Shown piece by piece: positions 44,583 through 54,850 of a stretch of DNA of 64,000 nt. The DNA lies in contig CAVOZJ010000032.1 in assembly GCA_963700885.1 (NCBI GenBank), positions 248,001 to 312,000 on the forward strand. Reading direction: 5' to 3'. The translations under genes were made by a program, and so were the position numbers. How positions within the stretch are numbered: the first letter of the stretch is position 1; each line of letters opens with the position of its first letter. Source of the stretch: Anderseniella sp963700885. GTDB taxonomy: Bacteria; Pseudomonadota; Alphaproteobacteria; Rhizobiales; Aestuariivirgaceae. Below the pieces are notes generated by a model. The model had not been told where the DNA came from, ran no database searches, and worked only from the letters and a program-made list of their open reading frames with translations.

Positions 44583-47008
44583 ACGATACAACACAAGACA
44601 ACCTGCCCGATGATTACGGTGCCGACAGTATCAAGGTTCTGAAAGGACTTGATGCGGTGCGCAAGCGTCCCGGCATGTACATCGGCGATACCGACGACGG
44701 CTCCGGCCTGCACCATATGATTTACGAGGTTGTCGACAATGCGATCGATGAGGCGCTGGCCGGTTATTGTGATCGCGTCGAGGTGCGTCTCAACGCGGAC
44801 GGCTCGTGCTCTGTATCAGACAACGGTCGCGGTATTCCCACAGCCATTCACACCGAAGAAGGCATATCGGCAGCGGAAGTCATCATGACTCAGCTTCATG
44901 CGGGCGGCAAATTCGACCAGAATTCCTACAAGGTCTCCGGCGGCCTGCATGGAGTAGGCGTGTCGGTAGTCAATGCTCTGTCAGCCAGTTTGAAACTGGA
45001 TATCTGGCGGGATGGCAAGCACTGGCAAATGAGATTCACCCATGGTGTTGCCGACGGGCCACTGACTGCGATTGGCGATCAGGGCGACAGGAAAGGCACT
45101 GAAATTACATTTCTGCCAAGCACTGAAACCTTCACCATGACGGACTTCGATTTCAACACGGTTGAACACCGGTTGCGTGAACTGGCATTTCTGAATTCCG
45201 GCGTGTTCATCAATGTGGCAGACAATCGTGGTGTGGAACCCAAATCCATAGATCTGCATTACGAGGGCGGGATCTCGGCCTTCGTTAAGTACCTCGACCG
45301 TGCCAAGCAGGCCATGTTGCCGGATCCGATATCAATTCACGTTGAAAAAGATGGTGTCACCGTCGAGTGCGCGCTCTGGTGGAATGACAGCTACCATGAA
45401 AATGTACTGTGTTTTACCAACAACATTCCCCAGCGTGACGGCGGTACGCACCTGGCGGGGTTCCGCGGCGCACTGACCCGTATCGTCAACAATTATGCCA
45501 ACACGTCCGGCATCGCGAAGAAGGAGAAGGTTTCTCTGTCCGGTGATGATGCGCGTGAGGGACTGACGTGCGTGCTGTCGGTCAAGGTTCCGGATCCGAA
45601 ATTTTCCTCACAGACCAAGGACAAACTGGTTTCATCCGAAGTGCGTCCGATTGTGGAAAGTTCGGTAGGCGAAGGCCTGTCCAACTGGTTTGAAGAACAT
45701 CCCGCAGAAGCCCGCGCCATTGTATCCAAGGTAGCGGAAGCAGCTGCAGCGCGTGAAGCGGCACGCAAGGCACGTGAGTTGACCAGGCGCAAGGGCGCCC
45801 TGGACGTTGCTTCACTGCCGGGAAAATTGGCAGATTGCCAGGAACGTGATCCTGCCAAGTCGGAACTGTTCATCGTCGAAGGTGATTCTGCCGGTGGTTC
45901 AGCCAAGCAGGCGCGTAACCGCGAGAACCAGGCCGTGCTGCCGCTGCGGGGCAAAATTCTCAACGTGGAGCGAGCGCGTTTTGACAAGATGCTCGGCAGT
46001 CAGGAGATCGGCACACTGATCACGGCACTTGGAACCGGTATCGGTCGTGATGATTTCAACATTGACAGGTTGCGCTATCACAAGATCATCATCATGACGG
46101 ATGCTGACGTGGACGGAGCACACATACGCACCCTTCTGCTGACGTTTTTTTATCGCCAGATGCCGGAGGTGATTGAACGCGGACACCTCTTCATCGCGCA
46201 ACCACCATTGTACAAGGTCAAGCGCGGATCCTCTGAACAATACCTGAAGGACGATGCAGCACTTGAGGAGTTTCTTGTGCAGCAGGGCATGGAAGACACG
46301 GTGCTGGTAACATCAGATGGTGTCGAGCATGGCAGTCAGGATCTGCGAAACATAATCGACAGTGCGCTTCAGGTGCGCTCGGCCCTTGAGGGCCTGCATA
46401 CTCGCTACTCACGAAATGTGGTTGAACAGGCTGCAATTGCCGGCGCATTCAATCCCGAAGTGGTCGGCAGTCAGCAAACAGCCAATGACGCGGCTGCCTA
46501 TATCGCCCGCCGTCTCAACACCATCTCCGAGGAGACCGAGCTTGGTTGGGAGGGATCGGCAGATGCTGACGGTGGCCTGACTTTCACTCGCGAACTGCGT
46601 GGTGTCCGTGAGGCCCATTCGCTTGATGCCCGCATGATCGGGTCATCGGAGGCAATCCGCCTGGATCGTCTGGCTGCCCACCTGCAGGAAATCTATGCCA
46701 GACCTGCAATACTGCGTCGCAAGGACACCGAGGTCACGATTTATTCACCCATGAATCTGATTGATGCCGTGTTTGCCCAGGGCCGCAGGGGTATTTCCAT
46801 GCAGCGTTACAAGGGTCTCGGCGAAATGAACCCTGAACAGTTGTGGGAGACCACTCTTGACAAGAATGTCCGGTCGCTGCTCCGGGTCAAGGTGTCGGAG
46901 CTGGACGAGGCGGATGACCTGTTCACCAAGCTCATGGGTGATGTCGTGGAACCGCGACGTGATTTCATTCGAGAAAACGCTCTCAATGTTGCCAATCTGG
47001 ACGTATGA
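44579..47008 (+). CDS. gyrB: DNA gyrase subunit B
   Basis: GyrB is the ATPase subunit of gyrase, which introduces negative supercoils. The 809 residues start with the GHKL ATPase domain (DAVRKRPGMYIGDTDDGSGL, EVVDNAIDEALAG, SDNGRGIPT, GGLHGVGVSVVNALS). The TOPRIM domain follows, with FIVEGDSAGGSAKQARNR and DADVDGAHIRTLLLTFF, then the C-terminal QRYKGLGEMNPEQLWETT. The start codon overlaps the recF stop. The quinolone-resistance region looks ordinary at this resolution. Confidence 0.98.
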   Translation: MNDTTQDNLPDDYGADSIKVLKGLDAVRKRPGMYIGDTDDGSGLHHMIYEVVDNAIDEALAGYCDRVEVRLNADGSCSVSDNGRGIPTAIHTEEGISAAEVIMTQLHAGGKFDQNSYKVSGGLHGVGVSVVNALSASLKLDIWRDGKHWQMRFTHGVADGPLTAIGDQGDRKGTEITFLPSTETFTMTDFDFNTVEHRLRELAFLNSGVFINVADNRGVEPKSIDLHYEGGISAFVKYLDRAKQAMLPDPISIHVEKDGVTVECALWWNDSYHENVLCFTNNIPQRDGGTHLAGFRGALTRIVNNYANTSGIAKKEKVSLSGDDAREGLTCVLSVKVPDPKFSSQTKDKLVSSEVRPIVESSVGEGLSNWFEEHPAEARAIVSKVAEAAAAREAARKARELTRRKGALDVASLPGKLADCQERDPAKSELFIVEGDSAGGSAKQARNRENQAVLPLRGKILNVERARFDKMLGSQEIGTLITALGTGIGRDDFNIDRLRYHKIIIMTDADVDGAHIRTLLLTFFYRQMPEVIERGHLFIAQPPLYKVKRGSSEQYLKDDAALEEFLVQQGMEDTVLVTSDGVEHGSQDLRNIIDSALQVRSALEGLHTRYSRNVVEQAAIAGAFNPEVVGSQQTANDAAAYIARRLNTISEETELGWEGSADADGGLTFTRELRGVREAHSLDARMIGSSEAIRLDRLAAHLQEIYARPAILRRKDTEVTIYSPMNLIDAVFAQGRRGISMQRYKGLGEMNPEQLWETTLDKNVRSLLRVKVSELDEADDLFTKLMGDVVEPRRDFIRENALNVANLDV

Positions 47009-47194
47009 TCCGGACAGAACCTTCGTCAGCCTGCCATTGTGATGACAAGATTAAGTCGCACCTCGGATAGGATAAGGTGACGCGCGCTGGGCAACAGTGC
47101 TGCATTAACAGGCGATTAACGCGGAAACGCTAGATCAGTATGGTATTTGATTGAGTTAGGTAAAATCCATACACCTGACCGTTTCCAGGGTACG

Positions 47195-47233
47195 GGAGTA
47201 ACTTTATGGATTCAGTTGAACCCATGTCGCTCC
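47195..47233 (+). repeat. Structured intergenic repeat, copy 4 (stem-loop 1), upstream of the PBP gene
   Basis: In the 318-base gap between gyrB and the penicillin-binding protein, ATGGATTCA (47206-47214) pairs with TGAACCCAT (47217-47225) with one mismatch, and an outer GGAG/CTCC pair (47195-47198, 47230-47233) encloses it. The ATGTCGCTCCGG after the stem is shared with copy 5. The second stem-loop of copies 1-3 is missing, though a GATCAGGGTCATG stretch occurs at 47310-47322. The rest of the gap shows no gene. Confidence 0.65.
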
Positions 47234-47326
47234 GGTGTCCTGCCGCAGCAGAGGAGCCAGGCAGAAGCGCCAGCTTTTCGCTCGTGTTCCGCTGTGACAT
47301 GTAAAAGGTGATCAGGGTCATGGTTT

Positions 47327-49534
47327 TTGTTTTGTCAACCAGGATTCACCTTGATCCAGGCAAGCCCGGGTTTTGTATCAGTTGCTTGCCGGCAAGCCGT
47401 TAGGGACCCAGTTCGGTTGTTTGGGATAGGCAGAAAAAAACAGAAGCGGCGCGGGCCCCACCGGCGTGAACCAGTGTTTTCCGGTCCTGGCCCGCGAAAA
47501 AAATCTGATGCCAGGCCAAATACATCCGGCCGCAGCAGAAAAGCCCCACGCAAGCGCTCATTCGTATTCAAGCTTGTTTCGTGGAGCATGATGGTCGGTT
47601 TGTGGGCAATGGTTGCGGTGTTTGCAACCACTGCCTATCTGTTTTTCAATCTGGACAAGCAGGGACTGTTCAACATTCCCGAGCGCGAACCAGGTATAAT
47701 GCTTTTGGCGTCTGATGGTTCAGTACTTGCTGAACGCGGCGCGTTTTTTGGTGATGCGGTGCGCATTGATGAATTGCCGCCCTATGTGCCACAGGCGATC
47801 ATCGCCGTTGAAGACCGGCGTTTCCATTCACATTTCGGTGTTGATCCGTTCGGCATTGCGCGCGCACTTTTTATCAACTACCGGGCCGGAGCTACGGTTC
47901 AGGGCGGTTCAACAATTACACAACAACTGGCCAAGAACCTGTTCCTCAAACCTGAGCGTACGCTTGAGAGAAAAGTCCACGAAGCCATTCTGGCGATCTG
48001 GCTGGAAAGCAAGTTTTCCAAGGATGAAATCCTGCAACTGTACATGAACAGAATGTACTTTGGTGCAGGTGCAACAGGTATCGACAAGGCAGCACAAAGG
48101 TTCTTTTCCAAATCGGCGCGCGATGTGAACCTGTCGGAAGCAGCAGTCCTTGCTGCAGTCCTGAAAGCACCCAGTCGTTATAATCCGATCACCAGTACCA
48201 GGCGAGCCAATGCCCGCGCACGCGAGGTGTTGTCGGACATGGTACGCGCGGGCTTTATTACCAGTGCCGAAGCAGATTCGACTCGTGGTGTGAGTGCGAG
48301 GGCTCCCGGATCAACCTATGTTCCAGCCAAGCGTTACGTTGTGGATTGGGTCAGCGAAACCTTGCCGGAACTCATCGGTGAATTGCAGGACAGCGTCGTT
48401 GTCGAAACCACAATCGATCCTTTTCTTCAGGCAACCTCCGAAAGGGTATTGCGCAGTGAACTCGCCAGCAACGGCAACAAGTTTGCGGTCTCGGAAGCCG
48501 CCATGGTTGTTCTGGACACAACTGGTGCGGTTCGCGCCATGATCGGTGGACGATCCTATATCAAGAGCCAGTTCAATCGCGCAGTCAAAGCCCAGCGGCA
48601 ACCCGGTTCGGCTTTCAAACCGTTTGTCTATCTGACAGCAATCGATGCCGGTATGACCCCGAAGACCCGCAAGATCGACGAACCGGTTACGTTTGGTGAG
48701 TGGTCACCGGACAATTACAGGCGCAAGTATCTTGGTCCGGTGACTCTGACCAGGGCATTGTCCTCATCCATCAACACAGTGGCTGCAAAGCTGGCAGTTG
48801 AAGTTGGACCAGACAACGTGGCAAGGACGGCCCGCAGGCTTGGTATTTCCTATCCACTGGTTGCCAATGCTTCCATTGCTCTGGGAACATCTGAGGTCTC
48901 ACTGCTGCAGTTGACATCTGCCTATGTTCCGTTTGCCAATGGCGGCAGCGGGGTTTTGCCACATGTAATTACCCGTGTTACCACTCGCGATGGCAAGGTG
49001 TTGTATGAACGCTCCGGCGGGGGCCCGGGATCCGTCATCTCCTTTGAATCACTTGGTGCCATGAACTACATGATGCGTGATGTCATCGAAGAAGGCACCG
49101 GAAAGGCAGCGCGCGTGGCAGGTCACGAAACAGGTGGCAAAACCGGAACAACACAGGATTATCGCGACGCCTGGTTTATCGGATACACTTCTCACCTGAT
49201 CGCCGGGGTATGGGTCGGCAATGACGACAATTCACCCACAGAAAGGGTAACCGGCGGTTCAATGCCGGCGCGTATTTTTGCCAATGTCATGAACCCGGCG
49301 CATGCTCGACTCGACCCGGTGCCGCTACCTGGATTTTATCAGCCGGATGGACCGGCGATTGCCTACGCCGACGAGGACACCGTGAACGGTCGCGGCGGCC
49401 TCGTCGATAGCTTGCGGAGTATTTTCCAGTCACCTGAACCGGAGCCCGAATCCGAAGTGATGGGTACGCAGCAGAGGCAGATCGAGAAAACCAGAAATCA
49501 GCGCCGCCTTGATCAATTGCTGCAGACCAGATGA
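47327..49534 (+). CDS. Penicillin-binding protein 1A-type bifunctional transglycosylase/transpeptidase
   Basis: Class A PBPs polymerise and cross-link peptidoglycan. The protein of up to 735 residues has a basic cytoplasmic tail (KKQKRRGPHRR, KAPRKRS) and one membrane helix near 85-107. The glycosyltransferase domain has the catalytic Glu in AVEDRRFHSHFGVD, plus GGSTITQQLAKN and RKVHEAILA. The transpeptidase domain shows SAFKPF (SxxK, near 425), SSSIN and GKTGTTQDYRDAWF. The start is uncertain: TTG 47327 is the longest, no ATG precedes the membrane helix, and other TTG codons near 47351 and 47417 are possible. Confidence 0.9.
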   Translation: MFCQPGFTLIQASPGFVSVACRQAVRDPVRLFGIGRKKQKRRGPHRREPVFSGPGPRKKSDARPNTSGRSRKAPRKRSFVFKLVSWSMMVGLWAMVAVFATTAYLFFNLDKQGLFNIPEREPGIMLLASDGSVLAERGAFFGDAVRIDELPPYVPQAIIAVEDRRFHSHFGVDPFGIARALFINYRAGATVQGGSTITQQLAKNLFLKPERTLERKVHEAILAIWLESKFSKDEILQLYMNRMYFGAGATGIDKAAQRFFSKSARDVNLSEAAVLAAVLKAPSRYNPITSTRRANARAREVLSDMVRAGFITSAEADSTRGVSARAPGSTYVPAKRYVVDWVSETLPELIGELQDSVVVETTIDPFLQATSERVLRSELASNGNKFAVSEAAMVVLDTTGAVRAMIGGRSYIKSQFNRAVKAQRQPGSAFKPFVYLTAIDAGMTPKTRKIDEPVTFGEWSPDNYRRKYLGPVTLTRALSSSINTVAAKLAVEVGPDNVARTARRLGISYPLVANASIALGTSEVSLLQLTSAYVPFANGGSGVLPHVITRVTTRDGKVLYERSGGGPGSVISFESLGAMNYMMRDVIEEGTGKAARVAGHETGGKTGTTQDYRDAWFIGYTSHLIAGVWVGNDDNSPTERVTGGSMPARIFANVMNPAHARLDPVPLPGFYQPDGPAIAYADEDTVNGRGGLVDSLRSIFQSPEPEPESEVMGTQQRQIEKTRNQRRLDQLLQTR

Positions 49535-49626
49535 TGGCGGATTGCGCAGCGAGCGTTCACTGGCATCGGTAGATCTGCAGGTTTGACAATGTCCAGGCCT
49601 GCGGTTTTTCTCACCTGGTGCAGACA

Positions 49627-50388
49627 TCACACCGGCAGTTTGTGCAGGGTATGTCCTTCGCGTTTCAGCCATTTCCTGGCGAAGTCGGTGTGTGGACAGT
49701 GCCGGTAGACCAGATTCCAGAATTCGGGGCCATGGTTCATTTGCCCTATATGGGCAACTTCATGAGCGCACACATAGTCCAGGACTTTTGGGGGAGCCAT
49801 GATCAGTCGCCAGGAGTAGGAGAGCGTCCCGGTACTGGAGCATGATCCCCATCTGGTCGTGCTGTCTCGTACGCTGAGTTGCATGAAATCCAACTGCATG
49901 GCATCGGCATAGCCACGCGATGCCTTTTCCAGATCATGCCTTGCCTCGCGCTTCAGGAAGTCGGTGATCCGGCGGCGCATAAACCTGGCATCGCCACGAA
50001 CCATGAGGCGCGGCGCAGGCAGGTCGCGAATGTGAACTGGCACACCGCGTCCTGTTGCAGTTTCGATCAAATGCTCTGTATCGCGAATGGTGATGCTGCA
50101 CCCATCGAGCGTTTCTGGAACCTGTCCCTGGTTCTCCGGGGCAAGTCTCTGCCAAATCCAGCCGGCCTGAGCCAGTGCGAACTGATAAGCGGATTGCCCG
50201 CTGGTGCCGGGTGGCACGGTTAGCACGATGCCAAGACCATCTTTCTCCATTCGCAGGATGATGCGTTTGGCCCGTGCGTTTGCTCGATAACGCACGGATA
50301 TCCTGCGGCCGTCAATCAGCAGATGGTCCGAGCCATTCAGGCTGTCGGATTCCAGGGTGAACAGACGCTTGAGAGATGAAAGAGACAT
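49627..50388 (-). CDS. YgjP-like M48-type zinc metallopeptidase domain protein (DUF45)
   Basis: The 253-residue protein belongs to the YgjP/DUF45 (WLM-like) family of putative metallopeptidases. The zinc motif HEVAHIGQMNHGPEFW lies near residue 205-220. Upstream are the conserved TRWGSCSSTGTLSYSWRL and a beta-rich N-terminal domain (ISVRYRANARAKRIILRM). Members often sit near restriction genes or stand alone, and their substrate is unknown. It is preceded by nothing on its strand for 180 bases and is convergent with the PBP gene. Confidence 0.9.
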   Translation of the reverse strand: MSLSSLKRLFTLESDSLNGSDHLLIDGRRISVRYRANARAKRIILRMEKDGLGIVLTVPPGTSGQSAYQFALAQAGWIWQRLAPENQGQVPETLDGCSITIRDTEHLIETATGRGVPVHIRDLPAPRLMVRGDARFMRRRITDFLKREARHDLEKASRGYADAMQLDFMQLSVRDSTTRWGSCSSTGTLSYSWRLIMAPPKVLDYVCAHEVAHIGQMNHGPEFWNLVYRHCPHTDFARKWLKREGHTLHKLPV

Positions 50389-50503
50389 GTCCGGATGATA
50401 ACTGATTCGCCTTTACAAGATGTATCTCGGTTGAACTGACCGGCAGGGATGGCGTTTGATTGGATCAATCAAGGACCCTGAACCCGAACGCTTCCCGAAT
50501 GAT

Positions 50504-50541
50504 GGAGCAACCTTTTAGTTCACATGAACCAATGTCGCTCC
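50504..50541 (+). repeat. Structured intergenic repeat, copy 5 (stem-loop 1)
   Basis: GTTCA (50518-50522) pairs with TGAAC (50525-50529), and an outer GGAGC (50504-50508) pairs with GCTCC (50537-50541). The GGAGCAAC 5' flank resembles the GAGCAAC of copy 2, and AATGTCGCTCCGG matches copy 4. It lies between the metallopeptidase gene and the end of the PHA depolymerase gene, both on the minus strand. No second stem-loop is seen. Confidence 0.6.
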
Positions 50542-50571
50542 GGCAGGCAAGGCAGTGCGAAATTGCACAAA

Positions 50572-51852
50572 TCAAACAACCGAACGCAATTTCTCTGGTT
50601 GCGTGCGTGAGCCATGCGAATTGTGCTTGTGCATGAAAGCAACGAGACGAGGCACGATGTGGGCCCGGAACCGTGAGCCGTTGAACACACCATAATGGCC
50701 GACTTTTTCCTGTAGATAATGGTCGCGCATATCCTCTGGCAGGCTTGTGCAAAGTTCATGCGCTGCTTCCGATTGCCCGATACCGGAAATATCGTCCCTT
50801 TCACCTTCAATCGTCATGAGGGCAGTCCGGTTAATCGCTGAAGGTTTTATCAGTTGGTCACGGTAAGTAAATTCGCCCTTTGGCAGAGCCTGTTTCACAA
50901 ATACCTTGTCGACGGTTTGCAGATAGAATTCAGCAGTCAGGTCCATCACCGATAAATACTCGTCGTAGAACTCTTCATGCTTTTCAGCCGAGTCTCCGTC
51001 ACCCTCCACCAGGTGCCGGAAGAGCTCGCGGTGCGCATCGAGGTGGCGATCCATGTTCATGGTCATGAAACCTGACAGTTGCAGGAAGCCTGGATAAACT
51101 CGACGCATGAAGCCCGCATTCGGAAACGGCACCGGTACGATGACATGGCGCTTGAACCAGTCAATTCCGCGTTCGGTTGCCATCTGGTTTACGGTGGTCG
51201 GATTGCGGCGAGTATCTATTGGACCACCCATCAAGACCATCGATGCAGGCAGCAACTTGTCGTTTCGCTGATGCATGAGGGATACGGCAGCAAGCACCGG
51301 TACGGTAGGCTGACACACGGCTATGACATGCACGTTCTCGCCAAGATGCTGGATCATTTCGATGACATAGTCGATGTAATCATCCAGGTCGAAACGGCCT
51401 TTTGAAGTCGGCACGTCCCGTGCATCCGCCCAGTCGGTAATGTACACATCGCCGTGCGGTAGCAGGGATTCGACGGTGCCGCGCAGCAAGGTTGCGTAAT
51501 GCCCGGACATTGGAGCGACTATCAGTAGCTTCTGATGCTGCCTGGGGTCCGCGGGAGGCACCTTGAACTTGCGGTTGAAATGCAGCAGGCGGCAAAACGG
51601 CATTTCCCAGACAACTTCTTCCTGAACTGCACACCTTTTATTTTCAACAACTGTGGTGGTAATGGAAAATTCCGGTTTTCCGTACCGCCGTGTAAGGCGT
51701 TCAAACATCTCAAGTGACGCAGTGTATGATCTGCCAATTTCGGTGTCTGCAATCGGATTTGCAGAGTTGGTCCAGAAATGGTGGCCAAATTTTGCGGCCA
51801 TTCGCAGTGGCGCCATCGCCGCGTGATTCATTTCATACATCATGTAAAGCAT
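50572..51852 (-). CDS. phaZ: Intracellular polyhydroxyalkanoate depolymerase
   Basis: PhaZ of this type degrades the cell's own polyhydroxybutyrate granules. The 426-residue alpha/beta hydrolase shows the family N-terminus with YEMNHAAMAPLRMAA and a nucleophile elbow with cysteine in place of serine (AVCQPTVPVLAA), as in the Ralstonia PhaZ1 group. The C-terminal catalytic His is in KVGHYGVFNGSRF. The open frame begins at 51948, but the first 32 residues are not family-like; ATG 51852 or the next ATG at 51843 are better starts. No granule synthesis genes lie in this window. Confidence 0.93.
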   Translation of the reverse strand: MLYMMYEMNHAAMAPLRMAAKFGHHFWTNSANPIADTEIGRSYTASLEMFERLTRRYGKPEFSITTTVVENKRCAVQEEVVWEMPFCRLLHFNRKFKVPPADPRQHQKLLIVAPMSGHYATLLRGTVESLLPHGDVYITDWADARDVPTSKGRFDLDDYIDYVIEMIQHLGENVHVIAVCQPTVPVLAAVSLMHQRNDKLLPASMVLMGGPIDTRRNPTTVNQMATERGIDWFKRHVIVPVPFPNAGFMRRVYPGFLQLSGFMTMNMDRHLDAHRELFRHLVEGDGDSAEKHEEFYDEYLSVMDLTAEFYLQTVDKVFVKQALPKGEFTYRDQLIKPSAINRTALMTIEGERDDISGIGQSEAAHELCTSLPEDMRDHYLQEKVGHYGVFNGSRFRAHIVPRLVAFMHKHNSHGSRTQPEKLRSVV

Positions 51853-51987
51853 TGATTTATCACCATGCGCGGGGATGAGTTTGAATTGTATTGCTGCGCT
51901 GCAGCATAACACGATTGAAAGTACAAGAGCAATCGTCCAACAGTACACTGAAGTCTGAAAGTATACCAGATCAAATTTTGAGAGTTT

Positions 51988-52610
51988 TCAACCGCTTGTG
52001 GCGGCGATCAGTGCACTCCTTAAGTCATCTGCCGATGTCCCGAACGGGAAGTGCCGGACAAATTTGCCATCTGGCCCCATCAAATAGATGATACTGGAAT
52101 GGTCCATCAGGTAGCATCCTTATCGGTGGTCTCGCCGTCAGGTCTACTGTAGTAGACGCGATATGCCGACGCAATTTTTTGGATGTCATCAGCTGATCCG
52201 GTCAGACCAACAGTTCCTGGCCAGAAATGCTCCACGTACTGCTTCATGATTTCAGGAGTGTCACGCGCAGGATCAATGGTAACGAAGGCAAGATTGAATT
52301 TTTCCCTCGCCCCTTCAATGCCGCTCAAGGCGGCAGAAATCACCTGCAACTCCGCTGGACAGACGTCCGGGCAAAATGTGTAGCCGAAATAAAACAGTGT
52401 GTGTTTGCCCAGAAAATCCTTGTCGCTGACCCGCTTTCCGTCCTGGTCCGTTACTTCAAACGGCCCGCCAACAAGCGCAGTTCCCGAACTGATCACATCG
52501 GTACCTGACCTGTCTGGCGAAAACAACAGTGCGCTTGCACCGATTCCGGTAGCCAGCAGCAGGCAGGAAATTGCGACAATGGCGGTGGATCTTTTCATGA
52601 AAGTATTCAT
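51988..52610 (-). CDS. SCO1/SenC family copper chaperone, last ~38 residues out of frame
   Basis: SCO1/SenC proteins are membrane-anchored thioredoxin-fold proteins that deliver copper to cytochrome oxidase. After an N-terminal membrane helix (TAIVAISCLLLATGIGASALLF) come the copper ligands TFCPDVCP and the FVTIDPARDTPE motif. The reading frame stops at 52107, yet the next frame continues at once with YLMDHSSIIYLMGPDGKF and ends at 51988, supplying the conserved His-containing end. A one-base deletion near 52112 explains this. The gene is divergent from regB. Linkage of senC to regB and regA is known from Rhodobacter. Confidence 0.88.
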
Positions 52611-52781
52611 AACAACGCAAGCATCCTTGGCAAAGCGGCAACACGTCACAATGTCATGGTTGCTGGCAAGCCCCTCATTTCAGTTTTGCAAAACCGGTGG
52701 CCAGATTTGCCGGAAATACTCTAACGTTACATGCATGAAACTCCGGTTCGCCGGCAAACAGGAGCAAAAGGCAAACTGCAA

Positions 52782-54178
52782 TGTCCAGTACGGTCTCCAA
52801 TGTAATAGCGGGCGCTATGGGCCCGGCATCACGCATCCCCGGAACATTTTTCACCCACGAGGGTCTGCGATTGCGCACTTCCATCCGGTTGCGGTGGCTG
52901 GCGGTTGCCGGTCAGGCGACTGCGGTCCTGTGGGTTTATTTCGGCATGGGTTTCGTCTTGCCGATCTGGCTTTGCGCCATTTTCATAGCATTGTCGGCCT
53001 GGGTAAACATCGTCGCTGTCGCTCAGCTGGAGTGTAACTGCCCGCCTGCATGAACGCTATTCTTCCTTGCTGCTGGCCTACGATATTTTCCAGTTGGCTG
53101 CGCTGTTGTATCTCACCGGTGGCCTGTCCAACCCGTTTGCGTTTCTGTTTATTGTTCCGGTGACGGTCTCTGCCGCAACATTGTCGCAACCGCGCACGGT
53201 TCTGTTGGCCGGGCTGGCAGTTGCGGTGACATCATTTCTTGCAGTTTTTCACCTGCCGCTTGCCATGGCACCCTGGCGAACCGTTTGCCCTGCCCAACCT
53301 GTACAAGACTGGATTGTGGGCTGCACTGGTATGCGGCATCATCTTTTCAACCTTGTATGTGAACAGGGTGGCGACCGAAGCCCGCGACATGGCCAATGCA
53401 CTGGCAGCGACGGAAGTGGCGCTTGCTCATGAACAGCAATTGTCGGCATTCGACGGGCTGGCTGCCGCAGCTGCCCACGAGCTTGGTACACCCCTCGCCA
53501 CCATTGTTCTCGTTGCCAAGGAACTCAAGCGCGAGCTGAAACTTGACGGTGATCATGGCGAGGATCTTGATCTTGCTGGTCTCGCAATCTGAACGCTGCC
53601 GGGAAATCCTCTCCCGTTTGTCCAAGCGGGACAACCAGTCCGACGCCATGATGCAGACTGTGCGCATGACGGCGCTTGCAGAGGAAATAGCAGAACCGTT
53701 GAATTCGCCTGATGTTGCTATTCTGTTTGATGTTCAACCAAAAACGGACCGGAATGGAGAGCCGCTTGCCGAGCCGGTTCTGATGCGCAATACAGCAATA
53801 AAATATGCGTTGGTAAACTTGATGGAAAACGCGGTTGATTTTGCAAGAACCAACGTAACTGTGCGCATTTCCTGGTCGCTGGAGCAAATCAGCCTTACGA
53901 TCTCGGATGATGGCAAAGGCTTTTCGCAAACCGTGATGGACCGTCTCGGTGATCCGTATGTTACGACCCGCAGCCACTTTGGCGATGATGAACCGATCAG
54001 GCGCGAAGGTCACGGTGGCATGGGGCTTGGCTTTTTCATAGCCAAGACACTGCTGGAACGCTCCGGCGCCCAGGTCAATCTGGCAAACCGCGCAGGAACA
54101 GATACGGGAGCTGTTGTTCGCATTGTATGGCCGCGTGAAATAGTGGAAGTGGAGCAACCCAGGGTGGCTGAACTGTGA
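52782..54178 (+). pseudogene. regB: RegB/ActS-type redox sensor histidine kinase, frame broken by three single-base shifts
   Basis: RegB senses the quinone pool and redox state and phosphorylates RegA. All expected parts are present in successive frames: membrane helices, the quinone-binding GGLSNPF (near 53123), the H-box FDGLAAAAAHELGTPLATI (near 53455), the redox-active cysteine in SQSERCREIL (near 53590), and ATP-binding motifs NLMENAVDFA, DDGKGF and GHGGMGLGFFI. The frame shifts by one base near 53040, 53265 and 53577. At 53265, removing one G restores HLPLPWHPGEPF. All three are consistent with single-base insertions. With conservation this complete, sequence error is more likely than true inactivation. 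Confidence 0.88.
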
Positions 54179-54273
54179 CGTTTGCCACGCCGGGTTAAAT
54201 TGCTGTAGGAACTACACACCAACAGGCACTATATTGCCGTTAAGCTTGCTTGCGGTATCAGGGATTTGAATTG

Positions 54274-54819
54274 ATGAATGAAAACGAAATTGACGGGCCA
54301 GGGACACTTCTGCTGGTGGATGATGACAGGCCGTTTCTGCAGCGGCTCGGGCGGGCGATGGAGTCGCGCGGCTTTGATGTGCGCCTGGCACAGTCTGTTG
54401 CAGAAGCCATGGCGGAAGTAAAACGCGATGCTCCAGCCTATGCGGTTGTCGATCTGCGTCTTGAGGATGGTAATGGCCTGGATGTAGTCGAGGCTCTTCA
54501 CACCATACGCCCTGAAGCCCGCGCCGTTGTCCTGACAGGATACGGCAATATAGCGACCGCGGTTTCCGCAGTAAAAATAGGGGCTGCAGATTATCTGTCC
54601 AAACCCGCTGATGCAGATGCCGTCTATGGTGCGCTGATGGCCCAGGCGGACCCGCGAGCAGCACTTCCTGAAAATCCGATGTCAGCAGACAGGGTGCGCT
54701 GGGAACACATTCAGCGGGTTTATGAGTTATGCAATCGCAATGTTTCGGAAACCGCAAGGCGACTCAACATGCATCGCCGGACATTGCAACGCATACTTGC
54801 CAAACGCGCACCGCGTTAA
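54274..54819 (+). CDS. regA: RegA/ActR-type redox response regulator
   Basis: RegA is the DNA-binding partner of RegB and controls respiration, carbon and nitrogen fixation and, where present, photosynthesis genes. The 181-residue protein has a receiver domain with acidic pocket LLVDDDRPF, the phosphorylated Asp in YAVVDLRLEDGNGLDV and the Lys in YLSKPADADAV. A Fis-type helix-turn-helix follows at the end, with SETARRLNMHRRTLQRILAKRAPR, nearly invariant in the family. ATG 54274 matches the family start. It lies 95 bases after regB and is intact. Confidence 0.95.
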   Translation: MNENEIDGPGTLLLVDDDRPFLQRLGRAMESRGFDVRLAQSVAEAMAEVKRDAPAYAVVDLRLEDGNGLDVVEALHTIRPEARAVVLTGYGNIATAVSAVKIGAADYLSKPADADAVYGALMAQADPRAALPENPMSADRVRWEHIQRVYELCNRNVSETARRLNMHRRTLQRILAKRAPR

Positions 54820-54850
54820 TGCGTATCAGGATTTTCCTCCCACAGTAGGG

